Part shown: piece after piece, positions 1 to 9,083 of the stretch | Position numbering within the stretch: position 1 is the stretch's first letter | Layout: each line of letters begins with the position of its first letter | DNA from: Caldanaerovirga acetigignens | GTDB lineage: Bacteria > Bacillota > Thermosediminibacteria > Thermosediminibacterales > Thermosediminibacteraceae | Length of the DNA stretch: 64,000 nt | Assembly: GCF_900142995.1 (NCBI RefSeq) | Contig: NZ_FRCR01000003.1 | Span: forward strand, 161,102 to 225,101 | Reading direction: 5' to 3' | Translations under genes and position numbers: made by a program | The notes under the pieces: generated by a model | Databases searched by the model: none | What the model saw: only the letters and a program-made list of their open reading frames with translations | Told to the model about the DNA's origin: nothing

Positions 1-1053
1 CCCGAAAATGCAAAATCCTTGCCGCCATTGAATAAATTCTTGACGGCCAATACAGGCTATCTAGTCCACAAGGCGAACGATACTCTGTTTGTGTTCTTGA
101 ATGCTTCGAAGGGCAGTATAAGGTTGACGGACCCAACCCAGTGGATTAAGCTCAAAGAAGATGTAAAATCCGCAGCATCCAGCTACAACAACCTCGTAGT
201 CGTGCTGGACAGGGCAATTTCAAGCTTCCAGGACTCTCAAGAAGGCGAACTTCTTAAAAAAGTCCTGTCAGAAAACAAAGCTTCATTCAAAAACATCCTA
301 GTGCTATGTGGGGGAGCAAAAAAATTTGCCTCCAATATGGAAAACGGGGTAAAATACATAAGTGTTCCCGGTGTAAACGCCGAAGAACCTGCAGCGCTGA
401 TATTTAACATTCAAGAAAGCAAAATATATTACAGGGTCATCCCCTTAATCGAAAATATAGTGTCGGAAACTCCATCTGTCAGAAAAGGCATTCCTAGCCG
501 CTTGAAACTTTTTGGAATTTCCCCGACAGGCTTTAAGGTTCCGCTGGAATACCCTTACGCCGCAGAATATAACATAACTCCCCCCGGCGCTTGCACTCTT
601 GATTCGAAAACTCTCGAAATTAACGGGAAAAAAGCCGTCGAAATCGAGATTACGGTAAAAACTGAGGTATTCACCGGGAAAGTAAAACTTTACATTTCCG
701 ACGTCGGAGTAAAGGTAAACGGAAAAGAAATAAACTTCCCCGACCAGCAGCCTTATATTAACGAGGAACAGCGCACGATGGTCCCAGTAAGGTTTGTGTC
801 AGAACATCTATCGGCAAGGGTGCACTGGGACGACAGAGCAAGACAGGTAATCATACAAAAAGATGGGAACATCGTTACCCTTAGGGTGGGAGAAAAATCC
901 GCACTTGTCAACGGGAAAAAGGTGAATTTCGATACTAAAGCCGAACTCAAAAACTCGAGGGTAGTTGTGCCTTTAAGATTTATCAGCGAGGTGCTTGGGG
1001 CAAAAATAACATGGGATGAAAAGTCAAGGACGGTGGAAATAACGGCAAATTAG
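1..1053 (+). CDS. Copper amine oxidase N-terminal domain protein, 5' end outside window
   Basis: The reading frame is open to the first base of the window, so the apparent TTG start at 19 is probably internal and the N-terminus is missing. The last ~115 residues hold a typical copper amine oxidase N-terminal-like domain: VKVNGKEINF, MVPVRFVSE, VHWDD, then a second half with VNGKKVNF, VVPLRFISEVLGAKITWD. This domain is common on secreted or cell-wall proteins of Clostridia and does not imply amine oxidase activity. The ~220 residues before it resemble the end of a larger extracellular domain (possibly phosphoesterase-like), which I cannot identify firmly. Confidence 0.75.
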   Translation, partial: PENAKSLPPLNKFLTANTGYLVHKANDTLFVFLNASKGSIRLTDPTQWIKLKEDVKSAASSYNNLVVVLDRAISSFQDSQEGELLKKVLSENKASFKNILVLCGGAKKFASNMENGVKYISVPGVNAEEPAALIFNIQESKIYYRVIPLIENIVSETPSVRKGIPSRLKLFGISPTGFKVPLEYPYAAEYNITPPGACTLDSKTLEINGKKAVEIEITVKTEVFTGKVKLYISDVGVKVNGKEINFPDQQPYINEEQRTMVPVRFVSEHLSARVHWDDRARQVIIQKDGNIVTLRVGEKSALVNGKKVNFDTKAELKNSRVVVPLRFISEVLGAKITWDEKSRTVEITAN

Positions 1054-1079
1054 TTAAACTATAAAGTAACCCAAAAAAA

Positions 1080-1119
1080 CCTCCTTTCATATATTATAAC
1101 TAGAAAACTTGAAAGGAGG
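1080..1119 (+). promoter_or_regulatory. Inverted repeat that pairs with the Shine-Dalgarno of the next gene
   Basis: CCTCCTTTCA (1080-1089) and TGAAAGGAGG (1110-1119) are perfect 10-bp complements with a 20-nt AT-rich loop. The right arm is the ribosome binding site of the 30-aa gene at 1127, so read-through mRNA from upstream would hide it. A transcript starting in the loop, which contains TATTATAAC, would not carry the left arm. Confidence 0.55.
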
Positions 1120-1126
1120 TACCGCA

Positions 1127-1219
1127 GTGGGCGGCGGCTTTTTTGATGACAGCAAAGCGTTTATAGTATTTTTGATTCTGATACTCCTCCTGCTGGGAGA
1201 CAGGGGCAAAGGTTTATAA
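1127..1219 (+). CDS. 30-aa glycine-rich hydrophobic peptide, spore YjcZ-like
   Basis: GTG start 7 nt after a perfect GAAAGGAGGT ribosome binding site; 30 codons then TAA. The peptide begins MGGGFFDDSKAFIVFLI, continues as one hydrophobic helix and ends DRGKGL. Short Gly-rich head plus a single hydrophobic segment is the plan of the YjcZ-type sporulation peptides of Firmicutes, usually about 30-50 aa. The assignment rests on composition and architecture only. It probably sits in a spore or cell membrane. Its RBS is caught in the inverted repeat described at 1080-1119. Confidence 0.6.
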   Translation: MGGGFFDDSKAFIVFLILILLLLGDRGKGL

Positions 1220-1234
1220 CAAAAGGGATATAGT

Positions 1235-1262
1235 AAAAAAGGCCGGGTAAAAGCCCGGCCCT
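1235..1262 (-). terminator. Rho-independent terminator
   Basis: GGCCGGG-TAAAAG-CCCGGCC hairpin (1241-1260) followed on the minus strand by six T. It ends the transcript of the minus-strand gene at 1285-2646, and the hairpin could also serve the + strand peptide gene. Confidence 0.85.
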
Positions 1263-1284
1263 TATATTATTTACCTTATATTAT

Positions 1285-2646
1285 CTACGAGATCAACATG
1301 AAAAACATTTCTTCGTACATCTGTAGCTTTTGGGCAACAACCGGTTCGAGCTCTGCAGGAATTTCAGGGTGCTCTTTTTTGTAATCCTCCCAGGTCTTAT
1401 AATATTTCGACTTAAACGGGGGTATTTCGCCTACTTTTATAAAACTCCTCCCGGAATTTTCATATTTTGGAGCTTCTTCTCCGGCATTGTCGTAATATGC
1501 ATTTTCAGCCACGTATCGGACTACAGCAAAGTAATTTTCTACATTGACAGAGTTTAATGTGATGAGGCTCTTGTCAAAGTCGAAGTAATATCTACCCCCG
1601 GGTGCCATTATGTCAAGGAGTTCCTTTACCTTATCTATGCATTGCTCTTTCGTCGCCGTCTTGAGATAGGTCATCGGATACAGACCCGAAAGTATATGCC
1701 TTTTCCCCAGTTTTTCCTTTATTACTTTTGGATCTCCGAATTCAAAGGCTATCCTTGTATTCTCCGGAAGTTCATACAGGTAATCCAAAAACCTCATCCA
1801 GTCATGGTCGCAGAACATGAAAACGGGTTGCCCCGCATTTGCCAGTGCCTGCACAATCCTGGAAAATGTAGGCCAGTAGAGTTTTTCAAAATCGTTGGTC
1901 CTCAAAAACCCCGGCATGTGTAATGGCATGAAGGTCTGGCCGTATTTTGACGGCACCGGCGGGAGAGCCCTTTTCAGGGTCAGCGGCAGCAAAGCTTCAC
2001 AAGCCTCAGCCACTTTTTCAGGACATCTCCTAACATCCATTAAAAGTCCTTTTACTCCCCTTAGCTCATCAGCGATAAAATCCAAAGGTGCAAGAGCTAT
2101 GCCGGTAGACTCAGGCGGGGGAGTATAATATCCATATTTTTCTATCAATTTTGCATCTATTTTTGCAAAGGCATCCAAATGATCAAAAAGCGCTTTGGCA
2201 GCCTTTGCGTAGACTATAGAGCGGGTCACCGAGTCGGCATCCAAAGCCTTGTATTTCCTGGGAAGAACTTTTTCCATTATGAATTCATGAGGATTTTTAA
2301 TGAGGTCATCGTATTCATCCGCTTCCATGACCGGAACCTCGGTGTACTGGATGAATCCCCCGGACCCCATCCTAAGAATTCTTGATTCGAGGATCTGGAG
2401 GGCAACCGGCGACCTCGCAAAGCCGAAAGGATATATATCCTGTCCCGTCATCTGACATATCCTGTCCATTGCTTCCTCTATTCCTTCTAACGTCCATTGT
2501 GTCTTAGCAGGTGGTAGTCCCGCAAACTCGATGCAGAATTCTATCCCGATCAAGCCGCCAACCGGAACTCTTTTCGGTATCTTGCCATCATATAGGTCGT
2601 GGAAAATTTCCGTTCTTTCTTTTTTTAGTTCTTCTGCATTTTTCAT
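1285..2646 (-). CDS. Uroporphyrinogen decarboxylase (URO-D) family protein
   Basis: 453 aa, longer than true HemE (~350 aa). The fold family includes HemE and the cobalamin/methylamine methyltransferases MtaA/MtbA. No other haem genes are present and the N-terminal HemE Arg motif is not seen, so a methyl-transfer or demethylation role is more likely than haem synthesis; this is inference. Visible landmarks: FMFCDHDWMRFLDY near residue 277 and the C-terminal MAPGGRYYFDFDK, matching the TIM-barrel end of the family. Monocistronic, with its own promoter at 2780-2808, a GGGGGG ribosome binding site and the terminator at 1241. Confidence 0.8.
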   Translation of the reverse strand: MKNAEELKKERTEIFHDLYDGKIPKRVPVGGLIGIEFCIEFAGLPPAKTQWTLEGIEEAMDRICQMTGQDIYPFGFARSPVALQILESRILRMGSGGFIQYTEVPVMEADEYDDLIKNPHEFIMEKVLPRKYKALDADSVTRSIVYAKAAKALFDHLDAFAKIDAKLIEKYGYYTPPPESTGIALAPLDFIADELRGVKGLLMDVRRCPEKVAEACEALLPLTLKRALPPVPSKYGQTFMPLHMPGFLRTNDFEKLYWPTFSRIVQALANAGQPVFMFCDHDWMRFLDYLYELPENTRIAFEFGDPKVIKEKLGKRHILSGLYPMTYLKTATKEQCIDKVKELLDIMAPGGRYYFDFDKSLITLNSVNVENYFAVVRYVAENAYYDNAGEEAPKYENSGRSFIKVGEIPPFKSKYYKTWEDYKKEHPEIPAELEPVVAQKLQMYEEMFFMLIS

Positions 2647-2760
2647 AATTTCGTCCCCCCTTTATTTTATTGCTTTAAATTTCAAACCCAAGAAAAAATG
2701 AATCACACACAGCGTGTTATATAACATAAAACAAGATAATTTTATAATTTATTAAATTTT

Positions 2761-2808
2761 GTATATATTTTTCACTACTAGTATATACAAGTAATTTTTG
2801 TTTGTCAA
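2761..2808 (-). promoter_or_regulatory. SigA-type promoter with overlapping inverted repeat
   Basis: Minus strand TTGACA (2803-2808), 17-nt spacer, TATACT (2780-2785). GTATATA (2761-2767) and TATATAC (2782-2788) form an inverted repeat that covers the -10, a typical repressor position. It drives the URO-D family gene; a leader of about 125 nt follows. Confidence 0.7.
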
Positions 2809-2873
2809 TATTGTTTTATTTATTAAAAATATTTGACTTTTATAATTATAATTGCCGGAATGTCATATAATTC

Positions 2874-2914
2874 AAAAAACCTCCAGCCCCGTTCCTAAGG
2901 GCAGGAGGTTTTTT
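2874..2914. terminator. Bidirectional rho-independent terminator
   Basis: A-run, CCTCCAGCCC, loop, GGGCAGGAGG, T-run: a 10-bp stem with one mismatch flanked by A6 and T6, so it works in both directions. On the minus strand it ends the DUF362 gene. Confidence 0.8.
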
Positions 2915-2923
2915 GAAATTTTT

Positions 2924-4042
2924 TTAATTTAGTTCTACCAACTCATACTCCCTCGTTCCCATCCCAAGTTTTTCGGCATACTCCAATTGTACAAGACCGT
3001 CAGTCTCCGGATGCGCGGCCCTAAATTTGTCCTCCCCGGGTTTTAAACCCACCCCTTTTTCTCCTAGAACGCTGTTTGCATTTCCGTGCTGCTTTGTCAC
3101 CAGGTCGTAGCTTGCCTGGTCTATAGCCACCGGGTCTAGGGATGCGAGTACTCCTATATCGGGCACAATGGGCGCATCGTTCCACGGCGTACAATCACAG
3201 AGAGGCGAAACGTCAACAACGAAATTCATAAAAGCTATCTTTCCTTTTTTAGCCAAGAAAGCCCCGTAAGCATACTCCGTCATTCTTTCTATGAATTCCC
3301 GGCTGTCAGTTTCCCACTGAGGTTTTATCACCCCGAAATAGCACATCGACACGCATTCGCCGCAGCCGATGCATTTTTCGGGATCTATGTAGGCTGCATT
3401 ATCTACGATAGTAATTGCATTTTCGGGACAATTGTTTACGCATGAAAGGCATCTCCTGCATTTTTCTCCTACCTTCGGCTTTAATGTGGAATGCTGCTGC
3501 TGTTTCCCTGCAGCCGGAGCACATCCCATAGCGAGGTTTTTTATCGCCCCGCCAAAGCCCGCCATTTCATGGCCCTTAAAGTGTGTCATCACTATCATCG
3601 AATTGGCATAATAAATTCCCGAAGCAATCTTAACCCTCTCAAAATGCTTCTTCCCTATTTCTACTTCAACCGAATCCTTGCTAACAATTCCATCTGCTAT
3701 TATTACCGGCGCTCCAACCACCGCATAGGCAAAACCGTTTTCTATAGCGCTCACAATGTGGTCCACCCCATTGCTCCTGGAACCTTTATATAGGGTATTG
3801 GTGTCAGTGAGAAAGGGCTTAGCTCCCTTTCCCTTTATTTTATCCACCACCTGCCTAACAAACACGGGATTTATGTATGCGGTATTACCTCTTTCCCCGA
3901 AATGAATCTTTATCGCCACAAGTTCGCTCGGCGAAATAATATTATCAAAGCCCGCAGCGTCAAAAAGCTTTGCAACTTTGGACGGAAAGTTCTGCGACCG
4001 CCTTTTTGCCCTCATGTTGTAAAAGTAAACCTTAGAACCCAT
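2924..4042 (-). CDS. DUF362 domain protein with two 4Fe-4S clusters
   Basis: The start chosen is the ATG giving MGSKVYFYN, which has GGGGGT 8 nt upstream; an upstream ATG at 4075 lacks a good site. The 372-aa protein has a DUF362 domain (MTHFKGHEMAGFGGAIKNLAMG around residue 160) wrapped around a ferredoxin insert with two CxxCxxCxxxCP sets (CRRCLSCVNNCPENA and CIGCGECVSMCYFG, about 195-240). Proteins of this type are annotated as Fe-S centre proteins of anaerobes with unknown reaction. Monocistronic. Confidence 0.85.
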   Translation of the reverse strand: MGSKVYFYNMRAKRRSQNFPSKVAKLFDAAGFDNIISPSELVAIKIHFGERGNTAYINPVFVRQVVDKIKGKGAKPFLTDTNTLYKGSRSNGVDHIVSAIENGFAYAVVGAPVIIADGIVSKDSVEVEIGKKHFERVKIASGIYYANSMIVMTHFKGHEMAGFGGAIKNLAMGCAPAAGKQQQHSTLKPKVGEKCRRCLSCVNNCPENAITIVDNAAYIDPEKCIGCGECVSMCYFGVIKPQWETDSREFIERMTEYAYGAFLAKKGKIAFMNFVVDVSPLCDCTPWNDAPIVPDIGVLASLDPVAIDQASYDLVTKQHGNANSVLGEKGVGLKPGEDKFRAAHPETDGLVQLEYAEKLGMGTREYELVELN

Positions 4043-4124
4043 TTCAACTACCCCCATTATCGCAATGTATGTCAAAAATATTATACATCAAAAACTTCCC
4101 TAAAAAAGCAGCTATAGAGCGGGA

Positions 4125-4916
4125 CTACAAAACTTTTTTTATGCTTCTTATAAAATTATCTATTTTTTCAAGCATTTCTTCCTTTGTAGACGCTTTTTCG
4201 ATTATGGAAACTATAGCGCTGCCTATTATTATACCCTCGCAGTAATCTTTTATATTTCTTGCCATCTCAGGGCTGGATATGCCAAATCCCACAGCTTTTG
4301 GAAGTCCTGTGTATTTTGTAACTTCTTCCAAATAGGATTTTATGTCGGTCTCAATGCGCTCCCTTTCACCGGTAACCCCTGTGCTTGAAACACAATACAC
4401 AAATCCACCTGCATTTTTCACAATTTTTTTAATTCGCCCGTGGGAAGTTGGGGCAACAAGGGGAATCAGATGCAAGCCGTATTTTTTTGTAAGTTCAAAG
4501 ACCTCCCCCCTCTCCTCCAACGGCAAATCGGGGATTATAATTCCGTCAACCCCCGCGCTATAGGCCTCTTTCATAAACCTTTCTACTCCATAGATGAATA
4601 CCGAATTATAATATACAAGATAAAGGATTGGAATTTGGGAATTCTTCCTTATCATTTCAACTATCTTCATTATATCCTTTATTCTTGTACCATTCTTTAG
4701 GGCTCTCGCAGAAGCCCTTTGTATTACCGGCCCGTCGGCTAAGGGGTCAGAATAAGGTACTCCTATTTCGACCGCATCAGCTCCTGCCCCAATCATTTTA
4801 AATATTAACTCAGCTGTTGTTTCAATATCCGGGTCTCCAGCCGTTATATATGCTATTAGAGCCTTTTTCCCTTCTTTTTTTAATCTTTCAAAAGTCATGT
4901 CAATCCTGTTGTTCAT
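4125..4916 (-). CDS. trpA: Tryptophan synthase alpha subunit
   Basis: 263 aa, the usual length. Cleaves indole-3-glycerol phosphate to indole and glyceraldehyde-3-phosphate and passes indole to TrpB. The catalytic Glu lies in [11 protein letters not shown] and the catalytic Asp in SDPLADGP; the flexible loop SSTGVTGER binds phosphate. Last gene of the trp operon; its start overlaps the trpB stop by 4 nt, indicating translational coupling, and it has the strong site GGAGGTG. Confidence 0.97.
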   Translation of the reverse strand: MNNRIDMTFERLKKEGKKALIAYITAGDPDIETTAELIFKMIGAGADAVEIGVPYSDPLADGPVIQRASARALKNGTRIKDIMKIVEMIRKNSQIPILYLVYYNSVFIYGVERFMKEAYSAGVDGIIIPDLPLEERGEVFELTKKYGLHLIPLVAPTSHGRIKKIVKNAGGFVYCVSSTGVTGERERIETDIKSYLEEVTKYTGLPKAVGFGISSPEMARNIKDYCEGIIIGSAIVSIIEKASTKEEMLEKIDNFIRSIKKVL

Positions 4917-6097
4917 AGCATCACCTCCGGTAGATTTGCCACTATCTCTACATCCTTATCTCCTCGCCCCGACAGGTTTACGATTACGACCTTATCCTTG
5001 GAAAGTTGAGGAGCCAATTTGATGGCATAGGCTACGGCGTGGGCGCTTTCCAATGCGGGGATTATTCCTTCCATTCTCGAAAGCTTAATGAAAGCATCTT
5101 TTGCCTCGTCGTCGGTCACAGCTACATACTGGGCTCTTCCTATTTCTTTGTAATAGGCATGCTCTGGCCCCACAGCCGGATAATCGAGCCCTGCGGAGAT
5201 AGAATGTACCGGCATAATATGACCTTCCTCATCCTGTAAAACCAGGGTCTTCATGCCGTGTAGCACACCTACGCTGCCTCTTGCCATTTTAGCAGCGTGC
5301 TTTGTGCTTTCTAATCCAAAGCCCCCAGCCTCAACACCCACCAAATTCACTTCTTTGTCATGATAAAAAGGGTGGAATATCCCAATAGCATTGCTGCCTC
5401 CACCTAAACAGGCTATGACATAATCAGGTAGCCTGCCTTCCTTTTCAAGAATTTGCGCTTTCGCCTCTTCTCCTATTACTTTTTGAAACTCTCTTACCAT
5501 CGTCGGGTATGGGTGCGGACCTACTGCTGAACCTATGACATAAAAAGTATCCTCTACTCTAGCCACCCAATCCCTTATCGCCTCGTTTACTGCATCTTTT
5601 AAAGTCCCGGTCCCCGAATCCACACTGTGCACCTTCGCCCCTAAAAGCCTCATCCTGAAAACGTTCAGGGCCTGTCTTCTTATGTCTTCCCTCCCCATAA
5701 AAATCTCGCATTCCAGGCCGAACATGGCTGCCACTGTTGCAGTAGCTACACCGTGCTGTCCTGCTCCTGTCTCAGCCGTCACCCTTTTCTTCCCCATCCG
5801 TCTTGCGAGCAGGACCTGCCCTAGAACATTGTTTATCTTGTGCGCCCCTGTGTGGTTTAAGTCTTCCCTCTTAAGGTATACTTTGGCGCCGCCCAGTTTC
5901 TCCGTAAGGTTAGATGCGAAATAAAGCGGCGTAGGCCGTCCCGAATATTCTTTCAAATAATATCTGTACTCCTTTATGAAATTTTCATCCTTTATTGCAG
6001 CATTAAACTCCCTTTCAAGTTCTGTCAATGCATTCATGACCGTCTCCGGCACGTACTGCCCTCCAAAAATTCCAAACCTACCTGTCATGTTTTCCAA
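4913..6097 (-). CDS. trpB: Tryptophan synthase beta subunit
   Basis: 394 aa. PLP enzyme that joins indole and serine. The PLP lysine is in [15 protein letters not shown] and the phosphate-binding loop is LGGGSNAIG, both diagnostic of classic TrpB1 rather than TrpB2. The start is a TTG with GGTGAG 5 nt upstream; the in-frame ATG three codons later has no well-spaced site. Overlaps the end of trpF by 20 nt. Confidence 0.97.
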   Translation of the reverse strand: MENMTGRFGIFGGQYVPETVMNALTELEREFNAAIKDENFIKEYRYYLKEYSGRPTPLYFASNLTEKLGGAKVYLKREDLNHTGAHKINNVLGQVLLARRMGKKRVTAETGAGQHGVATATVAAMFGLECEIFMGREDIRRQALNVFRMRLLGAKVHSVDSGTGTLKDAVNEAIRDWVARVEDTFYVIGSAVGPHPYPTMVREFQKVIGEEAKAQILEKEGRLPDYVIACLGGGSNAIGIFHPFYHDKEVNLVGVEAGGFGLESTKHAAKMARGSVGVLHGMKTLVLQDEEGHIMPVHSISAGLDYPAVGPEHAYYKEIGRAQYVAVTDDEAKDAFIKLSRMEGIIPALESAHAVAYAIKLAPQLSKDKVVIVNLSGRGDKDVEIVANLPEVML

Positions 6098-6707
6098 ATC
6101 TTCTCACCCTTTCTACAAATTCTTTCATCTTAAAAAAATCCTTATACCCTTCGGTTTCAACACCACTGCTCACATCCACTGCAAACGGTTTTACCTTGGT
6201 AATGGCAAAGCCCACATTTTGGGGGTCAAGCCCTCCTGCCAGGATTATTTTGTTTTTGAAATATGCCCCCTTTAAAATATCCCAGTTGAATGTCCTGCCA
6301 GTCCCGCCATACATCCCCCGCACTGCGGCATCTAGCAATATGCCATCTACTCGGTATTCAAAGGCAGATATTAAATCACTTTTATCCTTTATCCTGATAG
6401 CTTTCCACACTTCAAAGCCAAGACCAAGATAGCTTTCTATTTCTTTTTGGCCTTCATCTCCGTGAAGCTGGATAACATCTATTCCTAACGCACTGCAAAC
6501 TCCTTTTACAAAATCCGGATTTTGGTTTACAAATACCCCCACTTTTTTTATTCCCTTTTCAAGAAGCGCAACCAACCTTTCAGCCTCTTTCAAATATACC
6601 CTCCTTCGGCTTTCAGCAAATACGAATCCCGCATAGTCCACTTTTAAAAAGTTTATCCACTCAATATCCTGCTTTCTACGAAGGCCACATATCTTTATCC
6701 TGATCAT
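6078..6707 (-). CDS. trpF: Phosphoribosylanthranilate isomerase
   Basis: 209 aa TIM barrel that converts N-phosphoribosyl-anthranilate to CdRP. The general base Cys is in KICGLRR at the N-terminus and the acid Asp in GILLDA. The barrel end [14 protein letters not shown] binds phosphate. Sits between trpC and trpB in the standard Firmicute order; separate from trpC, not fused as in enterics. Confidence 0.96.
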   Translation of the reverse strand: MIRIKICGLRRKQDIEWINFLKVDYAGFVFAESRRRVYLKEAERLVALLEKGIKKVGVFVNQNPDFVKGVCSALGIDVIQLHGDEGQKEIESYLGLGFEVWKAIRIKDKSDLISAFEYRVDGILLDAAVRGMYGGTGRTFNWDILKGAYFKNKIILAGGLDPQNVGFAITKVKPFAVDVSSGVETEGYKDFFKMKEFVERVRRFGKHDR

Positions 6708-6723
6708 TCATCCATTCACCTCA

Positions 6724-7503
6724 TTATCCGGCCTTAAACTTTCTTACGGCATCTTCTACATCATCCGCAACCATAAACGCCTCGCCTATCAAAAACGCAT
6801 CGACGCCATGTAATTTAAGTCTCTTTATATCCTCCACGCTCTTTATCCCACTTTCCGAAACTTTCACCCTATCCCCGGGAATCAGTCGCACGAGCCTTTC
6901 AGTAGTCTCGATATTGACCTTGAAAGTCCTGAGGTCCCTGTTGTTAATACCAATGACCTTTGCACCTATATCAAGAGCTATCTGAAGTTCATATTCGTCG
7001 TGGACCTCTACCAGACACCCCAACCCCAGCGACTCTGCCAAATTGTAGAACTCTTTAAGCCTACTTCCTAATACTGCAGCTATTAGCAGCACAGCATCGG
7101 CACCCAATACTTTTGACTCGTATATTTGATAAGGGTCAATTATAAAATCTTTCCTCAGCACTGGACATGTAGCAGACTTTTTAACCTGTCTTAAAAACTC
7201 ATCATTTCCCATAAAATATTTGTCCTCGGTTAAAACTGATATGGCATCAGCTCCCCCTCTTTGGTACATCGACGCAATTTCGGAAGGGCTCACATTCCCC
7301 CTTATTATGCCTTTCGATGGGGATGCCTTTTTTATTTCTGCTATAATCCTTACCTCATTTGGTTTCTCTGTGCGAAGTGCTCCAAGGAAATCCCTCGGAA
7401 GCTGCATATCATAGGCCTCTTTCTCAAGGATTTTAAGGGGTTTAAGATGTTTTTTTTCTCGCAAGATTTTTTTCTTGTGATATATTATCTCGTCCAGTAT
7501 CAT
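6724..7503 (-). CDS. trpC: Indole-3-glycerol phosphate synthase
   Basis: 259 aa. Closes the indole ring of CdRP. Motifs: [12 protein letters not shown] (catalytic Lys), [22 protein letters not shown]. Start ATG with GGGGGTG upstream. The trpD frame runs 62 nt into this gene, an unusually long overlap. Confidence 0.96.
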   Translation of the reverse strand: MILDEIIYHKKKILREKKHLKPLKILEKEAYDMQLPRDFLGALRTEKPNEVRIIAEIKKASPSKGIIRGNVSPSEIASMYQRGGADAISVLTEDKYFMGNDEFLRQVKKSATCPVLRKDFIIDPYQIYESKVLGADAVLLIAAVLGSRLKEFYNLAESLGLGCLVEVHDEYELQIALDIGAKVIGINNRDLRTFKVNIETTERLVRLIPGDRVKVSESGIKSVEDIKRLKLHGVDAFLIGEAFMVADDVEDAVRKFKAG

Positions 7504-8515
7504 CGTGCACCCCCTTACTTATCTCTATGAATTCTCTCAGTTTTTCATAAGCCGCTCCCGAGTCAATGGCGTAGGCAGCTTTTTCTAGCCCTTCTTTGAT
7601 ATTTTCTGCCTCATTTCCAATATATAAGGCGGCCGCTGTATTTAAGAGGACGATATCTCGCGTCGGGCCTTTCTCTCCTTTGAATATCTTCACTATAAGT
7701 TGGGCGTTGTAAGAGGCATCATTTCCTGCGATGTCCCGGTGCCTTGCATAAGGGATTCCGTAATCCGCAGGGTCTATTTCATAACGGACTATTCTCCCAT
7801 CCTTGACCTCGCTCACAAGAGTTTTCGTTGTAGTGGTAATCTCATCAAGGCCGTCCAGGCCGTGCACTACCATAGCCCTTTTAACTCCAAGATTTTCAAG
7901 CACCTGAGCCATGCTTTCCACAAGTCCTCTGTCGTATACTCCCACTACCTGGCCTTTTACTCCAGCAGGGTTAGTAAGTGGGCCAAGGATGTTGAAGATT
8001 GTCCTAATTCCCAATTCCCTTCGAGGCCCGGCAACGTTTTTCATGCAAAGATGATAAAGTGGAGCAAAGATGAAGCCCAAATTCGTCCTTCTGATGGTTT
8101 CGGCAACCTCTTCGGAGGACATCTCAATATTTACCCCAAGAGCCTCTAGGACATCCGCGCTCCCACTTTTTCCGGAGACTGCTCTGTTGCCGTGCTTTGC
8201 AACCCTCACACCGCAAGATGCCGCTACAATCGCAACTGCTGTCGATACGTTGAACGTCCTGCCGCCATCCCCTCCGGTTCCACATGTATCTATTGCGTAT
8301 CCGTCCAGTATCACTTTTTTGGCCTTATTTCTCATAGTAAATGCACAGCCCGTTATTTCATCAATTGTCTCACCTTTGATGCGAAGGCCCACCAAAAATC
8401 CCCCTATCTGCGACGGTGTGGCACGACCTTCCATTATATCGTCCATCGCCATCGCAGCTTCTTCTTGGCTCAAATTTTCACCTAAAGTTATTTTTTTAAT
8501 GGCTTCCTTCAGCAT
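7442..8515 (-). CDS. trpD: Anthranilate phosphoribosyltransferase
   Basis: 357 aa, about 15-20 residues longer than the usual 335-345. Transfers phosphoribose from PRPP to anthranilate. [16 protein letters not shown] is the PRPP-binding glycine loop, and [15 protein letters not shown] and GPLTNP are family signatures. The extra C-terminal tail (after about residue 338) is basic, low in conservation and is the part that overlaps trpC. Start ATG with AGGAGTG; overlaps trpG by 20 nt. Confidence 0.96.
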   Translation of the reverse strand: MLKEAIKKITLGENLSQEEAAMAMDDIMEGRATPSQIGGFLVGLRIKGETIDEITGCAFTMRNKAKKVILDGYAIDTCGTGGDGGRTFNVSTAVAIVAASCGVRVAKHGNRAVSGKSGSADVLEALGVNIEMSSEEVAETIRRTNLGFIFAPLYHLCMKNVAGPRRELGIRTIFNILGPLTNPAGVKGQVVGVYDRGLVESMAQVLENLGVKRAMVVHGLDGLDEITTTTKTLVSEVKDGRIVRYEIDPADYGIPYARHRDIAGNDASYNAQLIVKIFKGEKGPTRDIVLLNTAAALYIGNEAENIKEGLEKAAYAIDSGAAYEKLREFIEISKGVHDDTGRDNISQEKNLARKKTS

Positions 8516-9083
8516 CCAGCATCACTCCTATAAAATTTCTCAATATTTCTTTTCCATATTCGGTCATTATTGACTCTGGATGAAACTGTATACCGAATAA
8601 AGGAAAATGTTTGTGCATTATGGCCATGATAGTACCATCTAAAGTTTTAGCCGTAACTTCTAACTCTGGCGGTATGCTGTTTTCGTCGAGCACTAAAGAA
8701 TGATACCTGGCCACCCTAACTGGACTTTTTAATCCCTTCAATATCCCCTTTCCCTCGTGTACAACTAAAGATGTCTTTCCGTGCAGTATCTTATCCGCCT
8801 TAACAACTTTCGCTCCAAAGGAGTACCCTATAGCCTGATGGCCCAGGCAAATCCCGATAATCGGAATTCTCCCCGCAGCTTTTCTTACCAGTTCAACGCA
8901 GATCCCGGCTTCTTCCGGCCTTCCCGGTCCTGGCGAGAGCACTATTCCCTTAGCTCCAGAGCCCAATATTTGTTCTGGCGACACCTCGTCGTTTCTCGCA
9001 ACTTCGACACGGGGATAAATTTCTCTGATGTATTGGTATAAATTGTATGTGAATGAGTCGTAATTATCTATGATAAGTACCAT
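8496..9083 (-). CDS. trpG: Anthranilate synthase component II (glutamine amidotransferase)
   Basis: 195 aa class I amidotransferase supplying NH3 to TrpE. Catalytic Cys in [11 protein letters not shown], His/Glu in [10 protein letters not shown], oxyanion loop [12 protein letters not shown]. It could also serve as PabA for folate, as in Bacillus, since no second copy is in view. Its start directly abuts the trpE stop. Confidence 0.95.
   Translation of the reverse strand: MVLIIDNYDSFTYNLYQYIREIYPRVEVARNDEVSPEQILGSGAKGIVLSPGPGRPEEAGICVELVRKAAGRIPIIGICLGHQAIGYSFGAKVVKADKILHGKTSLVVHEGKGILKGLKSPVRVARYHSLVLDENSIPPELEVTAKTLDGTIMAIMHKHFPLFGIQFHPESIMTEYGKEILRNFIGVMLDAEGSH

Noticed and set aside
4080..4124. 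Terminator of the trp operon
   Set aside because: Only a weak GCTC-TATAGC stem with T6 is visible after trpA; not strong enough to list.
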